Assembly (NCBI RefSeq): GCF_000011305.1
Contig: NC_004369.1
Coordinates: 1,426,001-1,490,000, forward strand
Length of the DNA: 64,000 nucleotides
Direction of reading: 5' to 3'
Source: Corynebacterium efficiens YS-314
GTDB lineage: Bacteria > Actinomycetota > Actinomycetes > Mycobacteriales > Mycobacteriaceae
The notes under the pieces were generated by a model. The model was not told where the DNA came from and ran no database searches. It saw nothing but the letters and a program-made list of their open reading frames with translations. Each line of letters begins with the position of its first letter. The stretch's first letter is position 1. The position numbers and the translations under genes are program-made. This document shows positions 27,438 through 35,591 of this stretch, in pieces.

Positions 27438-28120
27438 TGTTCAGCGCACTCTTTGGGGGCCGGGGTCGATCCGGGCGCACGGCGCGGTCCCGGCGTGCCA
27501 CGGGTGCCCTGAAGGAATTCTATGAGGTGCCCGCGCCACAACCGTCGACAAGCCTGGATGAGTTGCCCCTGCTGGCGGTTGACGTGGAGACTACCGGACT
27601 CAAACCGGACGAGCACCAGATCGTCTCGATCGGGTGGGTGCCCGTCACCGGGCGCGTCATCGAGCTCGGGGGCGCGGGGTACCGGGTGATCCGGGGTACC
27701 GAGGGGTTCACCGTGGGGTCCTCGGCGGTGATCCACCGGCTCACCGATGATGAACTGGCCGCCGGCGTGGACCTGGAGGACGCACTCGTCGAACTGCTCG
27801 CTGCGCTCAAGGGGCGGGTTCTGCTCGCGCACTTCGCCCCCATGGAGCAGAATTTCCTCTCGGCGGCGTGCCTGAAGTACTTTGATGCACCTCTGCAGCT
27901 GCCGGTGGTGGACACCTTCGCCATTGAACGTCGCCATATGGAGAAGATGTCCACCTATCCCCGGGGGGAGGATCTCCGTCTGGCGCGGGTGCGGACCCGG
28001 TACGGCCTGCCGCAGTACTCCAACCATCAGGCGCTCACCGACGCACTGGCCTGCGCCGAGTTGTACCTGGCTCAGATCCGGGAGGTCAACGCCAGTGCCT
28101 TGAAGGAGATCGCCGAATAG
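27437..28120 (+). CDS. DnaQ-like 3'-5' exonuclease (DEDDh)
   Basis: 227 residues. All DEDDh motifs are visible: Exo I LAVDVETTGLKPD (about 50-62), Exo II with LLAHFAPMEQNFL (about 132-144), and Exo III SNHQALTDALACAELYLAQ (about 196-214, His and Asp). It should remove 3'-terminal nucleotides from DNA or RNA. An N-terminal Arg-rich stretch (RGRSGRTARSRRATG) could bind nucleic acid. Translationally coupled (ATG overlaps TGA) to the upstream CNB-CBS-DUF294 protein, a pairing also seen in other bacteria, suggesting that the exonuclease acts in the same signalling or nucleotide pathway. Confidence 0.88.
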   Translation: MFSALFGGRGRSGRTARSRRATGALKEFYEVPAPQPSTSLDELPLLAVDVETTGLKPDEHQIVSIGWVPVTGRVIELGGAGYRVIRGTEGFTVGSSAVIHRLTDDELAAGVDLEDALVELLAALKGRVLLAHFAPMEQNFLSAACLKYFDAPLQLPVVDTFAIERRHMEKMSTYPRGEDLRLARVRTRYGLPQYSNHQALTDALACAELYLAQIREVNASALKEIAE

Positions 28121-28192
28121 GTTCCGGATGTGGCCTCGACCACTATCGGGGACTTTTCCCCAGGTGGGTGAGGATCGGCGGGGGAAGCCTAG

Positions 28193-28198
28193 TAGTAT
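28193..28198 (+). promoter_or_regulatory. -10 element of odx
   Basis: TAGTAT lies so that transcription would begin at about the ATG at 28206, implying a leaderless mRNA. The alternative ATG at 28197 would overlap the -10 itself. Confidence 0.55.
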
Positions 28199-28205
28199 GG
28201 CCGTT

Positions 28206-29012
28206 ATGCGTTTTGGACGAATTGCCGCCCCAGAGGGAATGTGTTTCTGCACCATCGAGGGCGACGGAGATGATATCGCCAACCTGACCGCCAAGGAGAT
28301 TGAGGGAACCCCCTTCACCGAGATCAAGCACACCGGCCGCGAATGGCCACTGAAGGATGTCCGTCTGCTCGCGCCGATGCTGCCGAGCAAGGTCGTCGCG
28401 ATCGGCCGTAACTACGCCGACCACGTCGCCGAGGTGTTCAAGGAGTCCGCCGAGCACCTGCCGCCGACCCTGTTCCTCAAGCCCCCGACATCCGTCACTG
28501 GCCCGGGTGCGCCGATCCGCATCCCGAGCTTTGCCACCAAGGTTGAGTTCGAGGGTGAACTCGCCGTGGTCATCGGCAAGCCGTGCAAGAATGTCAAGGC
28601 TGCAGACTGGAAGTCTGTTGTGCTCGGCTTCACCATCGTCAACGATGTCTCCTCCCGTGACCTCCAGTTCGCCGACGGCCAGTGGGCACGCGCGAAGGGC
28701 ATCGACACCTTCTGCCCGCTCGGCCCCTGGATCGAATCCGACATCGACAACTTCGACTTGGACAACCTGCCCATCAAGGCACGTCTCACCCACGACGGCG
28801 TCACCGAGCTCAAGCAGGATTCCAACTCCATCCAGATGATCATGAAGATGGGCGAGATCATCGAGTTCATCACCGCCTCCATGACCCTGCTGCCGGGCGA
28901 TGTCATCTGCACCGGTTCCCCGGCGGGCACCGAGGCCATGGTCGACGGCGACTTCATCGAGATCGAGATTCCGGGTCTGGGCAAGCTGGGCAACCCGGTC
29001 GAGGACGCCTGA
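28206..29012 (+). CDS. odx: Oxaloacetate decarboxylase, FAH family (Odx)
   Basis: 268 residues. A fumarylacetoacetate-hydrolase-fold enzyme: KVVAIGRNYADHVAEVF, then the metal-binding EFEGELAVVIGK (about 113-124) and GFTIVNDVSSRDLQ (about 145-158), and GDVICTGSPAGTEAM near the C-terminus. The Glu/Glu/Asp metal triad is intact. Between leuB and gltX, C. glutamicum carries cg1458 of the same length, shown to be a soluble divalent-cation-dependent oxaloacetate decarboxylase; this is its likely orthologue, returning oxaloacetate to pyruvate. The start at 28206 is chosen from the -10 position. Family hydrolase activities on other 2-oxo acids cannot be excluded. Confidence 0.83.
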   Translation: MRFGRIAAPEGMCFCTIEGDGDDIANLTAKEIEGTPFTEIKHTGREWPLKDVRLLAPMLPSKVVAIGRNYADHVAEVFKESAEHLPPTLFLKPPTSVTGPGAPIRIPSFATKVEFEGELAVVIGKPCKNVKAADWKSVVLGFTIVNDVSSRDLQFADGQWARAKGIDTFCPLGPWIESDIDNFDLDNLPIKARLTHDGVTELKQDSNSIQMIMKMGEIIEFITASMTLLPGDVICTGSPAGTEAMVDGDFIEIEIPGLGKLGNPVEDA

Positions 29013-29651
29013 ATGGCCGACCACCACGAGCACCACGAGCACGGCCACCGGGGCCCGGGCCATCTGGCCACCCCGGAGGAGGCGGATGCCCGGTACACCT
29101 CCGCCGAGCGGGTGTGGAGCGGGAACCCGAACCAGGCGCTGGTCAGCTACCTGGGTGGGGAACCTGCCCGTGGCACCGCGCTCGACATCGGGTGCGGTGA
29201 GGGCGCTGACCTCATCTGGTTGGCCGAGCAGGGCTGGCGGGCAACCGGCATCGACTTCGCGCCCACCGCGGTCCGACGCGCCCGGGAGCTTGTCGACGCC
29301 TCACTCACCGCCCCCGACCGCCCCGAGGTGTTCGAGGTGTCCTTCACCGAGTTCGCCATCGAATCAGGCCGCCAGTTCGATCTGGTGACCTGCTCCTACG
29401 GGCAGATCCCGGCGAATGAGACCTCCATGGCACAGTTGGAGAACCTCGTCGCACCGGGCGGTATCCTGTTCATCACCCACCATGACCTCGAATCCGAGTC
29501 CGTGGCCCTGCCCCGGTGGATCGCCGATCACTTAAGTGACGAGTTCACCGTCACCGTGCTGGAGAACTTCGAACGCGATGTGCGCAGCGGTGCCGGTGCC
29601 CACCACAAGGATGATGTGGTGCTGCGTGCGGAGAAGAAGCAGGCGTCCTAG
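29013..29651 (+). CDS. SAM-dependent methyltransferase, class I
   Basis: 212 residues. Rossmann motif I is LDIGCGEGADLIWLAEQG (about 52-69), followed by GIDFAPTAVRRAREL (motif II region) and a motif IV-like FDLVTCSYGQIPANE. The N-terminus is His-rich (HHEHHEHGHRGPGH), which may bind metal. Methyltransferase-25/TPMT/tellurite-resistance-like proteins have this form; the substrate is unknown. ATG directly follows the odx stop (TGA-ATG with no gap), so the two are translationally coupled. Confidence 0.85.
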   Translation: MADHHEHHEHGHRGPGHLATPEEADARYTSAERVWSGNPNQALVSYLGGEPARGTALDIGCGEGADLIWLAEQGWRATGIDFAPTAVRRARELVDASLTAPDRPEVFEVSFTEFAIESGRQFDLVTCSYGQIPANETSMAQLENLVAPGGILFITHHDLESESVALPRWIADHLSDEFTVTVLENFERDVRSGAGAHHKDDVVLRAEKKQAS

Positions 29652-29658
29652 AGATCTC

Positions 29659-30789
29659 CTACAGGCCCAGTGAGCGCATGATGGTGCGCAGCTTGGCCGT
29701 GGTCTCGTCGAACTCCTCCTGAGCATCGGAATCAGCCACAATCCCACCGCCCGCCCACGCGCGGGCGGTTTTTCCATCCCCGGAGACCTCCGCGCAGCGG
29801 ATGGCCACCATGTATTCCCCGTCACCGGTGTCATCACACCAGCCCACGGCACCGGCGTAGAAGTTGCGGGGGGATTCCGCCTCGATGATCAGGCCCTCGG
29901 CGGCATCGGTGGGGGTGCCGCAGATCGCCGGTGTGGGGTGGACCCGGATCGCCAGTTCCAGCGCCGTGGTGGAAGGATCCTTCAGGGTGCCCGCGATCGG
30001 GGTGGCCAGATGCCACATCTCATGGGTGCGGGTCAGTTCCGGGCGGGCGGGGATGTCCACCCGTGAGCACAGTGGTGCCAGCGCCGCCCGGATGTGGTCC
30101 ACCACATAGGCGTGCTCCTCCAGGTTCTTGGCACTGGAATGGAGGCTGTCGGCGCGGCGGGCGTCCTCGGCCGCGTCCTCGGAACGTGGGGCGGACCCGG
30201 CCAGGGGATAGGCGGTGACGGTGGAACCCTGCCGTTTGATGAGTACCTCGGGGGAGGAACCGACCAGCATGTGGCCGGTGAACCCGGGGCCGGCGGCGGT
30301 GAGGTCGGTGATGAAACCGTCCCGGTTGTAGGAGTTGTCGATCAGGCGGGCCGCCACCAGGCGGGGGTCCACCGCGGGATCGAAGGCGATGTCGACGGCA
30401 CGCGCCAGCACCACCTTGCCCAGGGCGGAATTGCGGATGGTGCGGATGGCGGCATCCACGCGTCGTAAATGCTCCTCGGGGGAGGGATCCATCCCGACCA
30501 CGCGGGCGGCGAGCACCGACCCGGGACCGCGGCGGTAGTAGGCGTGTGGCTCGAGGGGGCCGTCCTCACGGATGATGCGCTCCGGCACGGTCAGCGCGGC
30601 CGGTTTGTCCCGTTCGAACGGCAGGGCACCCACGACCATCTCCACCCGCCCCCCTCGAAGCGCCTCCACGGCGTCCCAGGGGTCCGTGAAGGTCTCCTGT
30701 GAGCCCTGGGTGCGCACCGAGCCGTGCGCCCGCGAGAGGAGGAAATCCGGCGCGGTGGGCGGGGCCTGGGGGTCAAGGGGTGTAGCCAT
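29659..30789 (-). CDS. Isochorismate synthase (MenF/EntC-like)
   Basis: 376 residues. Chorismate-binding enzyme of the isochorismate synthase family: LGKVVLARAVDIAF (active-site Lys region, about 123-136), GSSPEVLIKRQGSTVTAYPLAGSAPR (about 178-203), the LATPIAGTL motif (about 258-266) and the C-terminal LHPTPAICGTP-type block read here as VHPTPAICGTPTDAA, followed by the metal-binding Glu in AEGLIIEAES...YAGAVGW. It isomerises chorismate for menaquinone or siderophore synthesis; in corynebacteria menaquinone is essential, so MenF is likely. Converges with the methyltransferase gene, divergent from gltX. Confidence 0.9.
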   Translation of the reverse strand: MATPLDPQAPPTAPDFLLSRAHGSVRTQGSQETFTDPWDAVEALRGGRVEMVVGALPFERDKPAALTVPERIIREDGPLEPHAYYRRGPGSVLAARVVGMDPSPEEHLRRVDAAIRTIRNSALGKVVLARAVDIAFDPAVDPRLVAARLIDNSYNRDGFITDLTAAGPGFTGHMLVGSSPEVLIKRQGSTVTAYPLAGSAPRSEDAAEDARRADSLHSSAKNLEEHAYVVDHIRAALAPLCSRVDIPARPELTRTHEMWHLATPIAGTLKDPSTTALELAIRVHPTPAICGTPTDAAEGLIIEAESPRNFYAGAVGWCDDTGDGEYMVAIRCAEVSGDGKTARAWAGGGIVADSDAQEEFDETTAKLRTIMRSLGL

Positions 30790-30851
30790 GGGTATTCATT
30801 CTAATCCCACCGGTTTCCGGGGTGGACGCGCACTCCCGGGGTGCAGGCGAT

Positions 30852-30857
30852 TACCAT
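30852..30857 (+). promoter_or_regulatory. -10 element of gltX
   Basis: TACCAT ends 7 bp before the gltX ATG, so the transcript is probably leaderless. Confidence 0.5.
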
Positions 30858-30864
30858 AGCCAGC

Positions 30865-32346
30865 ATGACTGATGTTCGTGTACGTTTCTGTCCCTCACCC
30901 ACCGGCACCCCACATGTGGGCCTGGTGCGCACCGCCCTGTTCAACTGGGCCTACGCCCGCCACACCGGCGGCAAGTTGATCTTCCGCATCGAGGACACCG
31001 ATGCCGCACGTGACTCCGAGGAGTCCTACGCCGCGCTTCTCGACGCAATGAACTGGCTCGGCCTCAACTGGGACGAGGGTGTGGAGGTCGGTGGCCCGCA
31101 TGAGCCGTACCGCCAGTCCCAGCGTTCCGACATCTACCAGGATGTGCTGAAGAAACTCATCGACGCCGGCGAGGTCTACCCCGCGTACTCCACCGCGGAG
31201 GAGGTCGAGGAGCGACATCGCGCCGCCGGCCGTGACCCGAAGCTGGGCTACGACAACTACGACCGCACCCTCACCGAGGATGAGATCACCGCCTTCGAGG
31301 CCGAGGGCCGCAAGCCGGTCTGGCGTCTGCGTATGCCGGAGCAGGACTGGAAGTGGAACGACCTGGTCCGCGGCGAGGTGGAGTTCAAGTCCTTCACCCA
31401 GCCGGACTTCGTGGTGGCACGGTCCAATGGTCAGCCGCTGTACACCCTGGTCAACCCGGTGGATGATGCCCTGATGGAGATCACCCACGTCCTGCGCGGT
31501 GAGGACCTCCTGCCGTCCACCCCGCGTCAGATCGCCCTCTACGAGGCCCTCAAGCGCATCGGCGTGGCCAAGCAGACCCCGGTCTTCGGTCATCTGCCGT
31601 TCGTGATGGGGGAGGGCAACAAGAAGCTGTCCAAGCGCGATCCCCAGTCGGACCTGTTCCAGCACCGCACCAACGGCATCATCCCGGAGGGCATGCTCAA
31701 CTACCTCGGTCTGCTGGGCTGGTCCCTGTCCGCCGATCAGGACATCTTCACCGTTGAGGAGTTCGTGGCGAACTTCGATATCGCCGATGTGCTCGGCAAC
31801 CCGGCCCGCTTCGACCAGAAGAAGCTTGAGGCCATCAACGCCGACCACATCCGTCTGCTTCCCGCCGGGGAGTTCGAGGAGCGTCTGCGTGCGCACCTGA
31901 GCGAGTTCACCGACTTCCCGGAGGACTACCCGGCCGAGAAATTCTCCTTCGCCGCGGAGCTGGTCCAGACCCGCATCAAGACCCTCGCTGAAGGGTATGA
32001 CCTGCTGAAGTTCCTCGTCACCGCAGATGAGGATCTGGTGCTCGACGAGAAGGCCGCGAAGAAGAACCTCAAGGAGGCCGCCATCGAGCCACTGGATGCC
32101 GGCATCAATGCTCTGGAAGCTGTGGCCGAGTGGACCACACCCAATATCGAGGCGGCGCTGACCAGGGCGCTCATCGAGGAACTGGGCCTGAAGCCCCGCG
32201 TGGCCTACGGTGCCCTGCGCGTGGCCATCTCCGGTGCGGCTGTGTCCCCACCGCTGTTCGAGTCCATGGAGCTGCTGGGACGCGAGTCCACGCTGACCCG
32301 TCTGCGCGCGGCACGGGCGGCCACCCCGTACCAGGCGGCGGAGTAG
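30865..32346 (+). CDS. gltX: Glutamyl-tRNA synthetase GltX
   Basis: 493 residues. It charges tRNA-Glu and, in organisms without GlnRS, also tRNA-Gln, which is then amidated. Class I motifs: the HIGH-like HVGL in [12 protein letters not shown] (about 8-19) and the KMSKS-like KLSKRD (about 255-260). The [14 protein letters not shown] segment (about 43-57) is typical of GltX. Two tRNA-Gln and three tRNA-Glu genes lie downstream in the same window. ATG 30865 is chosen because of the adjacent -10 and the family N-terminus ([14 protein letters not shown]). Confidence 0.97.
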   Translation: MTDVRVRFCPSPTGTPHVGLVRTALFNWAYARHTGGKLIFRIEDTDAARDSEESYAALLDAMNWLGLNWDEGVEVGGPHEPYRQSQRSDIYQDVLKKLIDAGEVYPAYSTAEEVEERHRAAGRDPKLGYDNYDRTLTEDEITAFEAEGRKPVWRLRMPEQDWKWNDLVRGEVEFKSFTQPDFVVARSNGQPLYTLVNPVDDALMEITHVLRGEDLLPSTPRQIALYEALKRIGVAKQTPVFGHLPFVMGEGNKKLSKRDPQSDLFQHRTNGIIPEGMLNYLGLLGWSLSADQDIFTVEEFVANFDIADVLGNPARFDQKKLEAINADHIRLLPAGEFEERLRAHLSEFTDFPEDYPAEKFSFAAELVQTRIKTLAEGYDLLKFLVTADEDLVLDEKAAKKNLKEAAIEPLDAGINALEAVAEWTTPNIEAALTRALIEELGLKPRVAYGALRVAISGAAVSPPLFESMELLGRESTLTRLRAARAATPYQAAE

Positions 32347-32352
32347 GTCCTT

Positions 32353-32556
32353 TTATCTCTCGAAGCGGATGATATCGCCGGGCTGGCAGTCCAGTTCCCG
32401 GCAGATCGCCTCCAGGGTGGTGAATCTCACCGCCTTGGCGCGACCGTTCTTGAGCACCGACAGGTTCGTCGGGGTGATCCCGATCCGCTCGGCGAGTTCG
32501 CCCACGCCCATTTTCCGCCTGGCCAGCATGACATCGAGATCCACGATGATCGGCAT
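32353..32556 (-). CDS. Small Cro/CI-type HTH regulator
   Basis: 67 residues, almost entirely an HTH_XRE (YozG-like) domain: LDVMLARRKMGVGELAERIG, then recognition helix ITPTNLSVLKNGRAKA, and AICRELDCQPGDII. No effector domain. Its ATG overlaps the DUF2975 stop by one base, so the two are one transcript. HTH/DUF2975 pairs are widespread two-gene modules; the regulator probably acts on its own promoter, where twin palindromes are found. Confidence 0.88.
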   Translation of the reverse strand: MPIIVDLDVMLARRKMGVGELAERIGITPTNLSVLKNGRAKAVRFTTLEAICRELDCQPGDIIRFER

Positions 32557-33029
32557 CAGATCACCCCGTCCAGCTCGGTGGAGAACCCGATGGCGCGGGC
32601 CAGCAGCGTGCGGGTGACGTAGACGAGCAGTGCCACACCGAGGACGAGCAGTGAGACCACCATGGCCACGATGACGAGGCCGGGGGCGTCGTCAAGCTCG
32701 GCGAGGATGTAGCCGAAGGGTAGGAGGAGCACCGCCGCCGCGGCGATGGCCACGGTGATCCTGTCCACCCAGGTGATGGCGCGCCGGTTGAAGATCTCAT
32801 CGTGTTCCACCATGGCCAGCAGGCGGAACAGGCAGACGATGATGAACTGGACCAGGCCGAAGCCGGTGACGAAGAGGAGCACCAGGATCACCAGTGGGGT
32901 GCGTGAGAGCGTGCCGTGCTCCAGGGTGTCGATCACCAGCTGTGTGATCATGAGCCCTTGGACCGCCAGGGCACCGAGAAAGCCGATGCCGAAGATTATC
33001 CGGAGCGCTGAGAGAATGCGTGGGTTCAT
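32556..33029 (-). CDS. DUF2975 membrane protein
   Basis: 157 residues with four predicted membrane helices (about 7-30, 47-72, 90-112 and 117-142) and the conserved cytoplasmic block ...LLAMVEHDEIFNRRAITWVDRI between helices 2 and 3 characteristic of DUF2975. ATG 33029, with GGAAGGG upstream, is preferred to the start at 33068 because the latter lies within the operator. First gene of the two-gene operon with the HTH regulator; likely a membrane sensor or immunity-type partner, by analogy only. Confidence 0.82.
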   Translation of the reverse strand: MNPRILSALRIIFGIGFLGALAVQGLMITQLVIDTLEHGTLSRTPLVILVLLFVTGFGLVQFIIVCLFRLLAMVEHDEIFNRRAITWVDRITVAIAAAAVLLLPFGYILAELDDAPGLVIVAMVVSLLVLGVALLVYVTRTLLARAIGFSTELDGVI

Positions 33030-33046
33030 GACCCGACCCTTCCGTT

Positions 33047-33082
33047 TATCGAATTTTGATAGAAACATATCGAATAACGATA
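33047..33082. promoter_or_regulatory. Twin palindromic operators of the DUF2975-HTH operon
   Basis: TATCGAATTTTGATA (33047-33061) and TATCGAATAACGATA (33068-33082) are imperfect or perfect TATCG-N5-CGATA dyads spaced exactly 21 bp, two helical turns, in the promoter of the operon. This is a natural binding site for two dimers of the HTH protein. Confidence 0.7.
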
Positions 33083-33083
33083 G

Positions 33084-33642
33084 GTCTGCGCAAGGGGGAT
33101 GGCCCTGTGTTGTGTCAAGGTGCAGGCGGTGTACTCGCCAGAGGATTGTGGGGTGGATACCCGTTTCTGGTGACCAGCTGCTCGTGCGGGTGACACGGTC
33201 CGTGCGGAATCGGCGATGCGTGAGAGGTGTCCCTGCGGTCGGTGGTCAACCTGCCTGAATGGAGACATGCAGCCCTTCTCAGGTCATAGTGATGGCTGGG
33301 GTGTTGGGCTGGTCAAACCACCACCGGGACGGTGCCGTGCTGTTGCAGGGCCACCCGCAGCCGTTTCTCACCCCCTGGTCGGGGTTTGTCACGGATGATT
33401 CAGCCTACGGTCGTCATGACCGATTGAGAGCGCTCAACGGTGTGTGCGCGAGGGGATCTCCTCATGTCAAACAACGTAATGACCTGAAAAGGATCATCGC
33501 GAGCTGAGAAACGATGCTGGTTCAAGCAGCCTCCGGCCCCGGCATACGAACGGAGATTTAGTTAAACTGGCGGGCCGAAACTGCAGAGAAAGTGCGGTGG
33601 CCTTCCGGTGGCACCGTGCTGTGGCCGGAGGGGAGGAACGCA
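33084..33642. other. Intergenic region before the Mrp operon
   Basis: About 560 bp with no convincing gene; short ORFs (for example 33259-33507) lack family similarity and ribosome-binding sites. TAAACT (33564-33569) could be a -10 for the antiporter operon, about 70 bp ahead of mrpF. Confidence 0.4.
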
Positions 33643-33948
33643 TTGGATTTTCTACTCAGCATGGTTTTCCTGGTGCTGCTGGTGAATTTCCTTGTCGCTC
33701 TGATCGTCGTGCTCCGACGTGACCGTTCCGGTGGCTGGTTGCTGGTCCTCCTGCTGTCGAGCACCACCGGGGCCGCCCTGACCGCCGTTTTCGGGTTGCT
33801 CGTGGCGGAGGATGCCTCCCGGATCGCTGATGTCGCCCTCATCTTCACTGCTCTCGCCGCAGTGAGTGCCGCGGTCGCGGTGGTGGCGGGTCGACGCCGT
33901 GCGGATTCGGTCGCTGTCCGGAGGAGTGGGGATGCCCATGGTGTCTGA
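33643..33948 (+). CDS. mrpF: Mrp/MnhF-like cation antiporter subunit F
   Basis: 101 residues, three hydrophobic helices (about 5-25, 33-55 and 61-80). The SRIADVALIFTALAAVSAAVAVV stretch corresponds to the conserved R..D...D/A segment of MrpF. The start is TTG 33643, the only one placed correctly (6 bp) behind a GGGGAGG ribosome-binding site; the GTG at 33592 gives an unlikely Trp/Pro-rich extension. First gene of an eight-gene operon. The conserved Asp in helix 2 of canonical MrpF is not obvious, so the assignment is by size, order and context. Confidence 0.72.
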   Translation: MDFLLSMVFLVLLVNFLVALIVVLRRDRSGGWLLVLLLSSTTGAALTAVFGLLVAEDASRIADVALIFTALAAVSAAVAVVAGRRRADSVAVRRSGDAHGV

Positions 33949-34267
33949 CCTCATCGGCGCCGGCCTCATGATCCTCGGTCTCGTGTTCTTCACCGCGGGA
34001 ACCGTCGGATTGCTCAGGTTCCCTGATGTGCGGAGTCAGCTGCATGCGCTGACAAAGGCGGACAACCTGGGACTGGGGTTGGTGCTGTTGGGGGTCGCGA
34101 TCCAGGCGGGGGAGGTTTCCACCGCGATTCTGCTCCTGCTGGTCTGGGTGCTGGCGCTCGGAGCCGCCTCGGTCTCTGCACAGGCGCTCGCCGGGGTGGA
34201 GGCCCGCAAAGTGACCGAAGCCCCGCCGATGGGTGGGACGTCGGCAGGCGCGGAGGGGGATCGGTGA
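33932..34267 (+). CDS. mrpG: Mrp/MnhG-like antiporter subunit G
   Basis: 111 residues. The MnhG motif is strong: AGTVGLLRFPDVRSQLHALTKADNLG (about 24-49, cited in parts as VGLLRFPDVRSQLHALTK), typical of MrpG, with helices on each side. Overlaps mrpF by 17 bp; ATG 33932 follows GGAGGAG by 5 bp. A hydrophilic tail rich in Gly and Glu closes the protein. Small structural subunit of the multisubunit Na+/H+ (or K+/H+) antiporter in the membrane. Confidence 0.88.
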   Translation: MPMVSDLIGAGLMILGLVFFTAGTVGLLRFPDVRSQLHALTKADNLGLGLVLLGVAIQAGEVSTAILLLLVWVLALGAASVSAQALAGVEARKVTEAPPMGGTSAGAEGDR

Positions 34268-35244
34268 CAGAGACCCTGCAGTATTCATCCACCCCCGGTG
34301 TCGGCATCCTGGACATCGTTCTTGCAGTGGGGGTGCTGCTGGCTGGTGGCATGGCGCTCGGCAGACGGTCCCGACGGGGCCAGACGGGAGCATTTCTGTC
34401 CCTGGGGGTGATCCTCAGTCTGGTGTGGCTCCGGCTGGGCTCCCTCGACATCGCCTTCGCGGAGGCGGCACTCGGCACCGGTCTATTGAGCGCAGTGCTG
34501 GTCTGGCTGGGAGTCCACCCGGCCCCGGAGGGGGAGAGGCGCCGAACCGCCCCCGCCTGGCTCACTGCCAGCGTCGGGGTACTCGTGGGGGCCCTCCTCA
34601 CCGTGGTGGCCGGGGCGGTGCTGCTGCGGGCAGAGCAACGCCTGCCCGACTGGTCGGCCCCTCTGGCCACCGAGTTACCCGCCACCGGCGTCGAGCACGC
34701 GATCACAGGAGTGCTCCTGGCCTTCCGTGGCTACGACACGCTCCTGGAATCCGCGGTACTCCTGTTCGCCGGTGTCATAGTCCTGGCTGTGGGACGGGAC
34801 AACGGGCTGCCCCACGTGCTCATGCCACAACCCGCCCTGCCGTCCATCCTCCGGTTCTACGCCCGCATCGCCGCACCCGTGCTTCTGCTGCTCGGACTGT
34901 GGCTGCTGTTCGCCGGCAGCTCCGGCCCGGGCGGGGCCTTCCAGTCGGGCGCGGTCCTTGCGGGCCTGCTGATCCTGCTGCGCACCGCCCAGGTCGACCT
35001 GTCGGTCCTGACCCGGTGGTGGCTACCGCTGCTGCTGGTAGTGGGCGTCATCGTCTTCATCCTGGCCGGCCTTCTCGGTCCCGTCGTGGGTTATCCGTGG
35101 CTGAGCTGGGTGGGGGACTGGGCGTTCGCGACGATTCTCATGGTCGAGGTGTTCCTCACCGCCGGGATCACAGCTGGTCTCTACCTCCTCTACCTCGGTC
35201 TGGAGAACCCGGGCCGGAGGATCCGGGAGGTGGAGGACGCGTGA
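34264..35244 (+). CDS. Fused MbhD (DUF4040)-MrpB antiporter subunit
   Basis: 326 residues. The N-terminal part (about 12-85; FLSLGVILSLVWLRLGSLDIAFAEAALGTGL) is a DUF4040/MbhD domain, normally the C-terminus of MrpA. The C-terminal part (about 185-315; ARIAAPVLLLLGLWLLFAGSSGPGGAFQSGAVLAGLLILL, then EVFLTAGITAGLYLLYLG) is MrpB/MnhB with its conserved GxGGGFQ-like block (here GPGGAFQSG). GTG 34264 overlaps the mrpG TGA. The fusion supplies the MrpA-tail function that lacks a full MrpA in this operon. Confidence 0.85.
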   Translation: MTETLQYSSTPGVGILDIVLAVGVLLAGGMALGRRSRRGQTGAFLSLGVILSLVWLRLGSLDIAFAEAALGTGLLSAVLVWLGVHPAPEGERRRTAPAWLTASVGVLVGALLTVVAGAVLLRAEQRLPDWSAPLATELPATGVEHAITGVLLAFRGYDTLLESAVLLFAGVIVLAVGRDNGLPHVLMPQPALPSILRFYARIAAPVLLLLGLWLLFAGSSGPGGAFQSGAVLAGLLILLRTAQVDLSVLTRWWLPLLLVVGVIVFILAGLLGPVVGYPWLSWVGDWAFATILMVEVFLTAGITAGLYLLYLGLENPGRRIREVEDA

Positions 35245-35591
35245 CCGAGGTGATCTCCGCGATCAGCATTGTCCAGTGGTATCTGGGTCTGGCGGTGATG
35301 CTTCTCGTCACCGGTCTGGTCCGGATGCTGCTGGTGGAGGACCGGGTGGCCCGGCTGGTTGCGATGAATGTCGTCGGGTCCGGATCCCTACTCGTGTTGG
35401 TGGCACTGGGGGCCCGTTCCGACCCCGCCGATCCCGTCCTGTCGGCCCTCGTGATCACCGGTCTGGTCATCACGGTGGCGTTCACGGGGGTCGGGGCGGT
35501 GCTCATCCGCCGCATCGAGGGACTCAGAACCACCGAAGGCACAGAGCACACCGGGCAGACAGAGACCCGGCGGGGAGAGGAGGCGCAGTGA
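35241..35591 (+). CDS. mrpC: MrpC/NuoK-like antiporter subunit C
   Basis: 116 residues, three membrane helices (about 10-28, 33-52 and 68-92). The DPVLSALVITGLVITVAFTG segment matches the MrpC/NuoK motif DP..QALVLTAIVI..A. GTG 35241 overlaps the preceding stop (GTGA) behind GGAGG. The C-terminal ~25 residues are charged. Confidence 0.88.
   Translation: MTEVISAISIVQWYLGLAVMLLVTGLVRMLLVEDRVARLVAMNVVGSGSLLVLVALGARSDPADPVLSALVITGLVITVAFTGVGAVLIRRIEGLRTTEGTEHTGQTETRRGEEAQ

Noticed and set aside
33259..33507. 82-codon ORF before the Mrp operon
   Set aside because: No ribosome-binding site, no family, atypical composition.
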